Source of the DNA: Bacillota bacterium
Lineage (GTDB): Bacteria > Bacillota > Clostridia > DSM-8532
Length of the DNA stretch: 64,000 nt
Assembly: GCA_023443745.1 (NCBI GenBank)
Contig: JAEZTB010000042.1
Span: 310,001-374,000, forward strand
Direction: 5' to 3'
Below are positions 27,224 through 35,546 of this stretch, one piece after another. The notes below the pieces were generated by a model. It saw only the letters and a program-made list of their open reading frames with translations, had not been told where the DNA came from and did no database searches. The translations under genes and the position numbers were made by a program. Each line of letters opens with the position of its first letter. Position 1 is the first letter of the stretch.

Positions 27224-27265
27224 TGATTTTTCCCCTTTCAACTTCGGTTTATATAACAACATCAC

Positions 27266-27587
27266 TTTGCGATGTTTGTTACAATGACATCTCTTATTGC
27301 CTTTAGCACGGAATGCTCGTTATTTATTCCAACATTTTGGATTCAATCCAAATTTATTTGGATTTATTTGGCTAGTAGTTTTTAATTATCCAAAATATTC
27401 TCGTTTATTTTCACATGTTTACTACGGCTTTTTATGCATATTATATTCACTTATACCGTGAAAATCAATATGAAAATAGTATTTGACATATCCAAACTTT
27501 TTGGATAAAATAATTTCTAAAAGAAGGTTACTTTTCATATATGGCCTTATATTTGGATATACAACTGTTTGGAAGGAATCATTGGAT
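27266..27587. promoter_or_regulatory. Divergent control region with a cluster of TTTGGAT operator repeats
   Basis: Three perfect inverted repeats of one half-site: TTTGGATT / AATCCAAA around C27344 (27336-27352); ATCCAAA / TTTGGAT with a 4-base spacer (27346-27363), sharing bases with the first; and TATCCAAA / TTTGGATA with a 3-base spacer (27489-27507). Extra half-sites lie near 27364-27371 and 27552-27561. The region separates the importer operon (minus) from the LacI regulator (plus). Confidence 0.75.
27483..27511 (+). promoter_or_regulatory. Promoter of the LacI regulator with an operator in its spacer
   Basis: TTGACA (27483-27488), 17 bases, TAAAAT (27506-27511). The 19-base operator at 27489-27507 fills the spacer exactly, so a bound repressor would exclude RNA polymerase: the pattern of autorepression. 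Confidence 0.7.
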
Positions 27588-28634
27588 ATGAAAGCTACGT
27601 TATATGAGATAGCAAAGAAAGCAGGCGTTTCCATCTCTACGGTATCACGCGCGCTAAACAATGACAAAACAAAGCCGGCAAGTAAATCAACAGCCGAAAA
27701 AATCCTTAAAATCGCATATGAAATAGGCTATATCTCACCCGAATCAACGGGAGCAAGGTCAATGTCGGCAGGAACAAGCCCCAAGAGTCATACTCTACTT
27801 TGTTTATTATCCAATACGGTATTCAACTATAATGATTACTTCTACACTGAAATCATAAACGGAATTGAAGAAGAAGCGTTGTTTCACGGCTATCAGCTCA
27901 GCAAACTCCTTTCATCCACCGAACTGGACTCGGCCACAACACACAGAGTGATAGAGAAACAGACCTATGACGGTGTCATTTTACTGGGGAGATTTGATAA
28001 GCATAAAGTTGAGTTTATAAAATCCTGCACCTCAAATATCATTTATGCCGGTCTAAACCGTATCAACGCCGGTTTTGATGAAGTGATCTGTGACGCCTAC
28101 GATGCAGTTAACTCCGTCGTTGACTATCTCGTCGACTGTGGCCATAGGCATTTAGGATTTATTGGCCTTATGACTGATGATTCTGCCTCCGGAGTGAACG
28201 AGCACCGCTTTACCGCGTATAAAGATGCTCTCGTCCGGCACAAGCTACCACTGGAAATGGATTATTGCAAAAATGTTGAGCTAAAATCCGATCTTGCCTA
28301 CAACGCAGCAATCGAACTGGCAAAAGACAAACAACTTCCTGATGCCATTGTTTGTGCAACCGACTATATTGCCATTGCCGTCATAAGCGCTTTGCGCAAC
28401 TGCGGTATTCGCGTACCGGAAGATGTTTCTGTAGTTGGACACGATGATATGGACCTCTCTGAGTTTATGCAGCCAAAACTGACCACAACCAATATGCAAA
28501 AGAGCGAATTAGGCAAATTTGCCGTCAAAATCTTAATTGATCGGATAAACGGCCTACACGAGATACCTATATTGGTAAAACTACCCTATAGGCTTGAAAT
28601 ACGTGATAGCTGCCTGGATAGGCGAAAAGGGTAG
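27588..28634 (+). CDS. LacI-family transcriptional regulator
   Basis: 348 residues from the ATG at 27588, which has GGAAGGA upstream and begins with the family helix-turn-helix TLYEIAKKAGVSISTVSRALN; the longer frame to 27483 would run through the promoter. The ligand domain is the periplasmic-binding-protein fold (DGVILLGR, GHRHLGFIGL, PDAIVCATDYIAIAVISAL, VSVVGHDDMDLSEFMQPKLTT). It is divergent from the importer-transketolase operon and surrounded by the repeated operators, so it most likely represses that operon until a pathway sugar is present. The gene ends just before a sulfatase gene remnant. Confidence 0.92.
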   Translation: MKATLYEIAKKAGVSISTVSRALNNDKTKPASKSTAEKILKIAYEIGYISPESTGARSMSAGTSPKSHTLLCLLSNTVFNYNDYFYTEIINGIEEEALFHGYQLSKLLSSTELDSATTHRVIEKQTYDGVILLGRFDKHKVEFIKSCTSNIIYAGLNRINAGFDEVICDAYDAVNSVVDYLVDCGHRHLGFIGLMTDDSASGVNEHRFTAYKDALVRHKLPLEMDYCKNVELKSDLAYNAAIELAKDKQLPDAIVCATDYIAIAVISALRNCGIRVPEDVSVVGHDDMDLSEFMQPKLTTTNMQKSELGKFAVKILIDRINGLHEIPILVKLPYRLEIRDSCLDRRKG

Positions 28635-28639
28635 TGAAA

Positions 28640-29000
28640 GTCAACAAGCTCTTCATCAATCCTCGGGAGCCATATGTATTTATACCTTCCATCGGTCAGA
28701 TACTGCATCTCCTGCTCAGGACCATAGCATTCGCAATGCTCACCATGGATCATCTCCCTGAAGCCTTCATCTTTTCCATATAAGAGGGGCATAAGGCTTT
28801 CGCCGTCCACACTTTCTGGTATGGGGACAGACACAAAATCCAAAATGGTCGGCATAATATCGAATAAGCTTACAGGATTTTTTACCCTTTCGCATTGTCC
28901 TGTCCGATATTTCTTTGCGGGCATAATAATCATTGGAATATGAGCAGAGCCCTCATAGGCGTAGGTTTTGCGCCAAAGATTGTGGTCACCCAGCATATCT
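28640..29000 (-). pseudogene. Truncated copy of the middle/C-terminal part of the sulfatase gene
   Basis: About 360 bases nearly match 57549-57909 inside the intact sulfatase gene (well over 90% identical by eye). A frame from 28996 down to 28586 keeps about 115 sulfatase residues (from MLGDHNLWRKTYAYEG to YKYIWLPRIDEE) and then runs into unrelated sequence antisense to the LacI gene end. The active-site CxPxR half of the gene is missing, so it cannot be a working sulfatase. The upstream break coincides to within a base or two with the start of the 51-base repeat at 29001. Confidence 0.85.
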
Positions 29001-29051
29001 TTATAAACACAGTGTGCAGGTGTTGTCGATTAAAAAAATTGGAGAAAAAAG
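29001..29051. repeat. 51-base dispersed repeat, copy B (promoter-like, decayed)
   Basis: Matches 17834-17884 at 45 of 51 positions with no gaps. On the minus strand it retains TCGACA, an 18-base spacer and TATAAA in place of the perfect TTGACA/TATAAT of copy A. It abuts the sulfatase fragment. Confidence 0.8.
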
Positions 29052-29082
29052 ACCGTGCAAAATCCGATTATTTTGCACGGTC
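29045..29082 (-). terminator. Strong terminator of the ribokinase/SIS operon
   Basis: Perfect 13-bp stem GACCGTGCAAAAT / ATTTTGCACGGTC (29051-29082) followed by six T on the minus strand, about 60 bases after the SIS gene. The T run is also the edge of the 51-base repeat. Confidence 0.88.
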
Positions 29083-29143
29083 CTATCCTTTTTCTCAGTG
29101 GCTTAGGGACAGTTAAACTATGACTTACGCTGGCGTATGAAGA

Positions 29144-29758
29144 TCAGTCCTCATTGTCCCTAAGAACTCCGAGTGAGCCTCCCGGATGACGCAAAACATA
29201 TTCCTGTGGTGTCAAACCTCTATGGCTCTGTAAAATAATGCTTAATCCCTGCAAAGCCAGTATTTCAGCTATTATGGATGTTCTTGGAGCACGATTAAGC
29301 GGTCCCCCCTCCTGGCTTACCCCTGCATATATATGTGCATCAGCCATTTTTGCAAGCCATGAATCGGGATTTCCTGTGACAGCAATAATCTTGCACCCGT
29401 TATTCTTTATGGCAGTTGCAGTTGCTTTAAGTTCAGCTGTTTCACCACTGTTGGATATACATATAACCACATCGCCGGCAATCAGTTGCCCGCAAGATCC
29501 ATGAACGGCTTCGGTCCCGTGAAGTACATAAGTCGGTGTTCCTGTAGATGAAATTAATGATGCTATATAACCGGCTACATACGAAGGTTTTCCGATACCG
29601 GAAAGATGTAGTCTTCCGCCCTTCTCCTGACTTTCAAGAATAATATTGACCGGCTTTACATATTGCTTCCATTGTATGGTGTCTGCGTATGTATTAAATT
29701 CAGTCTTTGCCGCATTAATAAATTTATTCAAATCTTCTATGGTTTCTTTTTTCATCAT
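29144..29758 (-). CDS. SIS-domain sugar-phosphate isomerase-like protein
   Basis: 204 residues, one SIS domain: LHLSGIGKPSYVAGYIASL, then VICISNSGETAEL and IIAVTGNPDSWLAKMADAHI. The layout matches the SIS half of KdsD/GutQ and 6-phospho-3-hexuloisomerases, and the ending LRHPGGSLG is KdsD-like; no CBS domains follow. It probably isomerises or binds a sugar phosphate. It follows the ribokinase gene after 18 bases and ends the importer operon that starts with the binding protein at 34141, so its substrate is likely the phosphorylated imported sugar. Confidence 0.85.
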   Translation of the reverse strand: MMKKETIEDLNKFINAAKTEFNTYADTIQWKQYVKPVNIILESQEKGGRLHLSGIGKPSYVAGYIASLISSTGTPTYVLHGTEAVHGSCGQLIAGDVVICISNSGETAELKATATAIKNNGCKIIAVTGNPDSWLAKMADAHIYAGVSQEGGPLNRAPRTSIIAEILALQGLSIILQSHRGLTPQEYVLRHPGGSLGVLRDNED

Positions 29759-29776
29759 TTCTGTACCTCCGCACTG

Positions 29777-30772
29777 TTAATTTAAAGTTTCCATAAGCTT
29801 TAGGTCAAAACCTTTAAAATTCTCACGCTTCATTAAAGCCAACACTTCATCCAGGGTCGGTAAAGAAGGTTGGGCACCCATTCTGGATACTGTCAAGGTA
29901 GCTGTATAGTTGGCAAAGTCTAAAGCCTGAGTATGGTTAAGTCCGTTACACAAAGCAGTGGTAAATGCACCAACAAAGGAATCCCCTGCTGCTGTAGGGT
30001 CTTTGACCTCAACTACATCCACGCAGGGACGAATTACTATTTCCTCCTCGTTAGCTACTACCGCCCCGCTGCTGCCCAATGTGATAATGACATTTTTAAC
30101 GCCTTTTTTCATAAGGCTTTCAACAGCAGCTTTCACGTCTTCCATATTTACGTCTTTTCCTTGCTTCCTTATGGTTACGCCTGTCAAATCGGCTGCTTCA
30201 TGCTCATTTGGAGAGATATAGGTAAGGCAGGAAAGCAGCTCCGGCTTTAATGGAGCAGATGGCGCGGAATTGAGCATTACTGGAACACCCTTTTCAAAAG
30301 CATACCTGGCTGTAATTTCATTAATCTCCATGGGGATTTCGAGTTGAAGTACCACCATGTCATAATTACCTATGGTATCCTTAAGAAAAGTTATGTCTTT
30401 GGGCTTGATAGCCATGTTTGCCCCTGGAGCAACAATGATTCTGTTTCTGGTCTTCTGCCCCTCGGCTACTTCAAGGATGATATTACCTACAGCGGAAGAA
30501 TTGTCTTTGTCAACTTCAATATGAGTTTCTATACCTGCGGAATTTAATGAGGCTATCATCTCTTTCCCAAATAAATCATTACCAACTCTGCCAACCATGG
30601 TCACATCCGCCCCCAAACGAGCCATCTGGACGGCTTGATTAGCCCCCTTGCCTCCAGAAGCGGTGCTAAAGTTTATTCCCAAAACTGTTTCACCGGAATT
30701 TGGAAAACTCTCAGTGCTGACAGTCAAATCCATTACCAGGCTACCTACAACAAGTATTTTCGGTCTTTTCAA
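29777..30772 (-). CDS. rbsK: Ribokinase-like PfkB-family kinase
   Basis: 331 residues, slightly longer than typical ribokinase. First PfkB signature ASGGKGANQAVQMARLGADV, second DPTAAGDSFVGAFTTAL with the catalytic Asp. SGKGAN-type substrate motif and NSAPSAPL fit ribokinase, though sugar specificity cannot be fixed by sequence. The start is a TTG with GGAGG 10 bases upstream. It phosphorylates a pentose or related sugar, presumably delivered by the upstream CUT1 importer; the SIS protein follows. Confidence 0.85.
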   Translation of the reverse strand: MKRPKILVVGSLVMDLTVSTESFPNSGETVLGINFSTASGGKGANQAVQMARLGADVTMVGRVGNDLFGKEMIASLNSAGIETHIEVDKDNSSAVGNIILEVAEGQKTRNRIIVAPGANMAIKPKDITFLKDTIGNYDMVVLQLEIPMEINEITARYAFEKGVPVMLNSAPSAPLKPELLSCLTYISPNEHEAADLTGVTIRKQGKDVNMEDVKAAVESLMKKGVKNVIITLGSSGAVVANEEEIVIRPCVDVVEVKDPTAAGDSFVGAFTTALCNGLNHTQALDFANYTATLTVSRMGAQPSLPTLDEVLALMKRENFKGFDLKLMETLN

Positions 30773-30941
30773 GCTTAATGCACCTCCGCATTATGTTAAA
30801 AGCTACGATAGATCGATCTTTTTCTGAACGATGCAAACAGTCCTATATCCCTTTAAGCGTTTCTTGCTCGAACTCGACGTTGAAGGCCCGGCAATTACCG
30901 CTATTTTTCTATGTTCAAAGCTGATAAGATACGATGTGGCA

Positions 30942-31799
30942 TCACTTAAGACCTGTAGTCGCAATATTTTCCACTATATGTTTCTGGAAAATCAAATAAA
31001 TGATCAAAATAGGAACAATAGAAAGGGTTACTCCAGCATACAGGGTTCCGTAATCCGTCATATAAAGACCCATTGAAAGTCTTGTCAAAGACACCTGAAG
31101 AAGCATCTTTCCTTCATCATTAATAAAGGTAACAGGAACAATAAAGCTGTCCCATTGTTGAAGGAAAACAAGAAGCCCCAGAGTTAGAAGCGGCGTTTTT
31201 GCAAGGGGCAGGTAAATCCTTGAAAATATGCCGAAATGTCCGCATCCGTCCAAAATCGCAGCTTCATCCAACTCCTTTGGAACATTGCTGAAAAACTGCC
31301 TCATAAAGAATATACCGAAGGGCGAGGCCAGAAAAGGCAGGATTAAAGATAAAAAACTATCTGTTAAACCTAAATTAACAATAGTCAGATATAAGGATAT
31401 AATAAGAATTTCAATCGGCAGAACCAGCATTGAAATGAAAATCATAAAGATTAACTTCTTGCCCTTAAAATTTATTCTTGCGAAGGAATAGCCGGTAAGG
31501 GAATTGATAAACAAGCTTCCCACAGTTACACTGGCGGCTACCACTATCGTATTTATTATGATTTGAACCATATTCAACTGTTTAAACATTCTCTCGAAAT
31601 TGCCGAGGGTGAAATCCTTCGGGAAAAAAGTAAGCCACGAAAGGTCCGTATACATTCCTATTTCAGCATTTGGACGAAAGGCATTGCCGAAAACCCATAA
31701 GAACGGCACTATGACCAGCAGCGCTACCAATACGAGGAAGATATACATTATAAATCTAAAAACAAAACGCCTTGTCCTGACTGCAAGATTGTTGTTCAT
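30942..31799 (-). CDS. CUT1 sugar ABC transporter permease, MalG-type
   Basis: 285 residues, six predicted membrane segments, coupling motif DEAAILDGCGHFGIFSRIYLP. It starts 5 bases after the partner permease. A gap of about 170 bases with no gene or clear signal separates it from the ribokinase gene. No ATPase is encoded nearby; a shared MsmX-type ATPase elsewhere would be required. Confidence 0.92.
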   Translation of the reverse strand: MNNNLAVRTRRFVFRFIMYIFLVLVALLVIVPFLWVFGNAFRPNAEIGMYTDLSWLTFFPKDFTLGNFERMFKQLNMVQIIINTIVVAASVTVGSLFINSLTGYSFARINFKGKKLIFMIFISMLVLPIEILIISLYLTIVNLGLTDSFLSLILPFLASPFGIFFMRQFFSNVPKELDEAAILDGCGHFGIFSRIYLPLAKTPLLTLGLLVFLQQWDSFIVPVTFINDEGKMLLQVSLTRLSMGLYMTDYGTLYAGVTLSIVPILIIYLIFQKHIVENIATTGLK

Positions 31800-31804
31800 A
31801 TTTC

Positions 31805-32710
31805 CTACCTTCCTTCATCATTCAGTATTCCATCAACCTTGAACTGCAAAATTGTAATAACAATAATCACCACGAAAAGCAAAGTAGACATTGCAGCTGC
31901 AGGCCCCACCTGCTGTAAGCGGAAAGCCTGCCTCCAGATGTAATGGACTGTGGTATCGGTAGAGCCCAGAGGACCTCCGGCGGTCATTGTGAAAGACGGA
32001 ATAAAAAGCTTGATAGCATCCATGGTAGTTATAATGATTACGAAAAGGGTTACTTTTTTGAGCATTGGAACTGTAATGTAGAAAAATCTCTCAACCTGGT
32101 TTGCACCATCAATACGACTTGCTTCCTGGATTTCCTGGGGTATATCCTGAAGGCCGCTTATAAATATGACCATAAAATAACCCCACGATTTCCATATACA
32201 TGTTATTGCCACTGCAATGAGGGCCTGGCTTTTAGATGAAAGAAATTGAAAGGGTCCAAGGTTCAATATTCCCAGGATCGAATTTGCCAGACCAAATGTG
32301 GGATTATAAATCTGCTTCCACATAATGGCCACAGCAACAAACGATGTTATTGCGGGTATGAAATATATGGTTCTAAAAATCTTCATCGTCGCTAGTTTTT
32401 GGTTTACAAATACCGCCATTATCAAGGCAATGATGGTCTGTACGGGTACAATAAACAAAGCGAGCTTGAATGTTACCACCAGCGAGCCAATAAAATCTTC
32501 ATTGCCAAGCAGGGCCTTGAAATTTGCCAACCCAATGAAATTACCGCGTCCGGACATCAGGTTGTAATCTGTATATGCAAGGCTAAAAAGCTGAACTGCA
32601 GGATAGATAAAAAATATGCCTATAATTAAAAGCGCCGGAAGAATGAACATATAACCCTGGAGATTATCGGCAATTGTCTTTCTCATTTGATAATTCTTTG
32701 CCTTTGACAT
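31805..32710 (-). CDS. CUT1 sugar ABC transporter permease, MalF-type
   Basis: 301 residues with six predicted membrane segments; coupling motif QEASRIDGANQVERFFYITVP and the MalF-like TAGGPLGSTDTTVHYIWRQAF. It follows the binding-protein gene after a hairpin-bearing gap and partners the MalG-type permease. Confidence 0.92.
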   Translation of the reverse strand: MSKAKNYQMRKTIADNLQGYMFILPALLIIGIFFIYPAVQLFSLAYTDYNLMSGRGNFIGLANFKALLGNEDFIGSLVVTFKLALFIVPVQTIIALIMAVFVNQKLATMKIFRTIYFIPAITSFVAVAIMWKQIYNPTFGLANSILGILNLGPFQFLSSKSQALIAVAITCIWKSWGYFMVIFISGLQDIPQEIQEASRIDGANQVERFFYITVPMLKKVTLFVIIITTMDAIKLFIPSFTMTAGGPLGSTDTTVHYIWRQAFRLQQVGPAAAMSTLLFVVIIVITILQFKVDGILNDEGR

Positions 32711-32756
32711 TTGATCACCCCAATATGACAGAATATGGACGTTAACAGGCTATATA

Positions 32757-32793
32757 CAAATGAGAATACCAATTAGATTAGCATTCTCATTTG
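32757..32793 (-). terminator. Hairpin between binding-protein and permease genes
   Basis: Perfect 11-bp stem CAAATGAGAAT / ATTCTCATTTG with a 15-base loop, about 40 bases after the binding-protein stop. No T run, so more likely an mRNA stabiliser or attenuator than a full terminator. Confidence 0.55.
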
Positions 32794-32830
32794 CATTGCT
32801 AAAGCCCGAATATTATGCTGATGTAGTTCT

Positions 32831-34141
32831 TTATTTTACAGCAGCCAAAGCATCATTCATTTTCTTTGTAGCCTTTTCTATAGCAGCATCAACATTTTCA
32901 CCAAATGCAACTTCCATGAAGCAATCCATCAGAGCTTCTGAAACCTGTGGATAAGCAGGAGTTACAGGTCTTGCCTTTGCTGTTTTGACGAGCTGGGCAT
33001 TGATGATATCAAACGGATATTCCTTGTATGCAGGATCAACTGCCAAAATAGACTTTCTTGCAGGGAGGTTTCCGGTATTTGTGCACCAAACAGCCTGGCC
33101 ATCCTTGCTGGTGATAGCGTTAAGTGCTTTATAAGCATTTTCTTTGTTAGCCGAAGCCTTTGCTATAGCAATGTTCCAGCTTCCGGCACCAGATGCGCCT
33201 CTTGCATCCTGGGGCATAGGTGTTGCACCCCACTTAACATCCGGGAAGTCCCTCTTCCAGTTTCCTATACACCAAGGGCCATTCGTCCACATAACAACCT
33301 TGCCGGTTTCAAATGCGTTTACAATGTCCTCAGTTGAAGCATAACCATTCTTGAAAAGGTCTGCATAGAACTGGATACCCTTCTTGGATTGTGCACTGTC
33401 AAAGTATCCTGTAGCGGTTTTCCCATCAGGAGAGATAACTTCTCCGCCAGCCATCCACAGCCACTGCATCTGAGTGTATGTCTGACCCTCGTTCTTGTTT
33501 GCAAGGGAGAACATCTGAGGCTGGATAGCATATCTTTGACCCGGGATGGAAACTTTCTTACATACTTCGACAAGCTCTTCAAATGTCCATGCATCCTCAA
33601 CTTTTGTAGGAGCAACGATTCCCAGTTCATCAAAAACTGTCTTGTTGTAGAACAATACGGTGTTTGATTCGTTCAGAGGTGCCGCCCATATTTTACCGTT
33701 CCAAACCATAGCTGATTGTGCTGATCCTACAAGATCGTCAAAATCGGCTTTGTCCCAGTAAGCATCAAGCGGCTCCAAAACATTGCTAGCGGCGTAACTG
33801 GCAATATTGGGACCATCCATTAGGATCAGGTCTGTAGAGTTCCCTGCACCGAATGCCATTTTGATCTTGTTTTCATATTCGTTTTGTGGGTACTCAATGA
33901 TGTCTAATTCAAGATTAAGGTTTCCTGTTTTGAAAGCTGCGATTAACGCATCCTTGGGTTGATCGGGAAAGGACGCCAGGGTAACCTTTGCGGAACCCCC
34001 GGAAGGTTCGCTGGAAGCTGGAGTCTGGGAAGCGGCACCAGATGGTTTTGATGATGGTGTTCCTGCTTGCTGTGCATTTCCGCAGCCTGCGGCGGAGAAA
34101 ACAAGTAGTCCGGATAAAACCAAAACAATTAGTTTTTTCAT
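32831..34141 (-). CDS. CUT1 sugar-binding lipoprotein
   Basis: 436 residues. Signal peptide with lipobox AAGCG, a Ser/Pro/Gly-rich linker, then a family-1 binding-protein body: TLASFPDQPKDALIAAF, LILMDGPNIASYAASNVLEPLDAYWDKADF, APLNESNTVLFYNKTVF, and RPVTPAYPQVSEALMDCF near the end. GGGGGATG precedes the ATG. It captures a sugar for the two downstream permeases. It is clearly paralogous to the binding protein at 37366, which sits with the sensor kinase. Confidence 0.93.
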   Translation of the reverse strand: MKKLIVLVLSGLLVFSAAGCGNAQQAGTPSSKPSGAASQTPASSEPSGGSAKVTLASFPDQPKDALIAAFKTGNLNLELDIIEYPQNEYENKIKMAFGAGNSTDLILMDGPNIASYAASNVLEPLDAYWDKADFDDLVGSAQSAMVWNGKIWAAPLNESNTVLFYNKTVFDELGIVAPTKVEDAWTFEELVEVCKKVSIPGQRYAIQPQMFSLANKNEGQTYTQMQWLWMAGGEVISPDGKTATGYFDSAQSKKGIQFYADLFKNGYASTEDIVNAFETGKVVMWTNGPWCIGNWKRDFPDVKWGATPMPQDARGASGAGSWNIAIAKASANKENAYKALNAITSKDGQAVWCTNTGNLPARKSILAVDPAYKEYPFDIINAQLVKTAKARPVTPAYPQVSEALMDCFMEVAFGENVDAAIEKATKKMNDALAAVK

Positions 34142-34277
34142 GAATACATCCCCCTCAGTTATTTGGATTTTTCCATAAACTAATTGTAATCCCTCCGCCT
34201 TAATATTGGTTTTTACGATCTTTGGATTACTTTATAAAAATATTGGCTGTACAGACATGATAAATATGAGCTGCCTT

Positions 34278-35546
34278 TTATTCGAGCTGTTCCCGATAAC
34301 TTGTGGGGCTTAATCCGGTAGCTTTTTTAAAAAGGGTGCTAAAGTATCCCTGTTCTTTTATACCTATTCTATAAGCTACTTCATAAAGCTTAAGAGATTT
34401 GTCCCTTAAAAGCTCCTTTGCCATATGAATTCGTTTATCACGGATATATTCGCTGAAGGTTACTCCCACCTCACGCTTAAACAGATCAGACAGGTACCAG
34501 ACATTAAGATAGACGGCTTCGGCAACCTCTTTCAGAGAAATATCGTTCTGGAAGTTGCTTTCAATGTATTCCAACGCTTCAGAAACAGATTTTGATAATG
34601 CATTCTGGGGTATTTCATATACAAGATCCTGGAAATATAAAAATGGACTATCCTCTTTTACTGCCTTGTCCAGAGCATAACAAGCCTGATTATAGCAGTC
34701 AAACAGCTCCTCTATCTCATATTTTGCCTCGCTGCCTCCAATATAAAGCTTTACCTCCAGCTTTTCCATTATAATTTTGGATGCCCGGACACACAGGTCG
34801 TGCATCAATTCCTGCCAGTTATCTTCCAGACCGACAGTTTCTGCGACGGCAATAAAATTATGTATGCTTTCTGTTAAAAGAATTGTCTTCCCGGCTTCTC
34901 CCAATATTTCAGTAAATACATTTTTTATACAGAAATCAAGCAGCAAAATATCATCAGTGCTTGTGCCAAAGCTTTTGTTCAGAGATTTATAATTAATATT
35001 AAACACAGTAAACCTTTTAAACTGTATTTCATATTCTTTAAGCTTTTCACAAATATTCACGCTTACAGGGAGCAGACCCTTCATAATATCACGTAAAAAT
35101 TTTTCACGCAGTAAAGCTTTATTTTCATTAATCTTTTTGACCAAGCTGTTTTGAAAATTCTGCTTATCATTCCTGTCCTTCAAATACCTCTCCGCCCTGG
35201 TCAAACAATCAATTATATCGTTATATCGAGTCGGCTTTAAAAGATAATCAAATATATCGAGCTTAATTGCCTTTTGGGCATAATTGAACTCGGCATAGCC
35301 GGTAAGTAATATAACCAATATATCCGGGTTACTCTCTCTTATCTTTTCAGCCAGCTCTATGCCGGAAATATTATACATTCTGATATCGGTAATAACAACG
35401 TCCGGGCAAAGCTCTTTTATTACGGGTATGGCCTCTTCCCCGCTGCCGCACTCGGCGACAATTTCCCAGTCCGGATTGGACCGTTTAATTATGGTACTTA
35501 TACCGCGAAGTACAATTCCTTCGTCATCAACCAGCACAATTTTCAT
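34278..35546 (-). CDS. YesN-type response regulator with AraC output domain
   Basis: 422 residues from the ATG at 35546, which has AAGGAGG upstream and begins KIVLVDDEG; the frame extends to 35570 but without a ribosome site. Receiver domain with phospho-accepting Asp54 (VITDIRM) and acidic pocket DDE; a middle linker region of about 180 residues; and a C-terminal AraC domain (ISLKEVAEAVYLNVWYLSDLFKREVG, then LYEVAYRIGIKEQGYFSTLFKKATGLSPTSYR). It overlaps the kinase gene end by 20 bases, so the pair is translationally coupled. Probable activator of the adjacent importer operon at 34141. Confidence 0.93.
   Translation of the reverse strand: MKIVLVDDEGIVLRGISTIIKRSNPDWEIVAECGSGEEAIPVIKELCPDVVITDIRMYNISGIELAEKIRESNPDILVILLTGYAEFNYAQKAIKLDIFDYLLKPTRYNDIIDCLTRAERYLKDRNDKQNFQNSLVKKINENKALLREKFLRDIMKGLLPVSVNICEKLKEYEIQFKRFTVFNINYKSLNKSFGTSTDDILLLDFCIKNVFTEILGEAGKTILLTESIHNFIAVAETVGLEDNWQELMHDLCVRASKIIMEKLEVKLYIGGSEAKYEIEELFDCYNQACYALDKAVKEDSPFLYFQDLVYEIPQNALSKSVSEALEYIESNFQNDISLKEVAEAVYLNVWYLSDLFKREVGVTFSEYIRDKRIHMAKELLRDKSLKLYEVAYRIGIKEQGYFSTLFKKATGLSPTSYREQLE

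Noticed and set aside
27336..27371. Short tandem TTTGGATTTA-like repeats as a CRISPR or satellite array
   Set aside because: Only two to three units within 36 bases; better explained as overlapping operator half-sites.
28586..28996. Independent 136-residue gene
   Set aside because: About 115 residues duplicate the sulfatase middle region without the active-site half, and the remainder is antisense to the LacI gene end; treated as a pseudogene.
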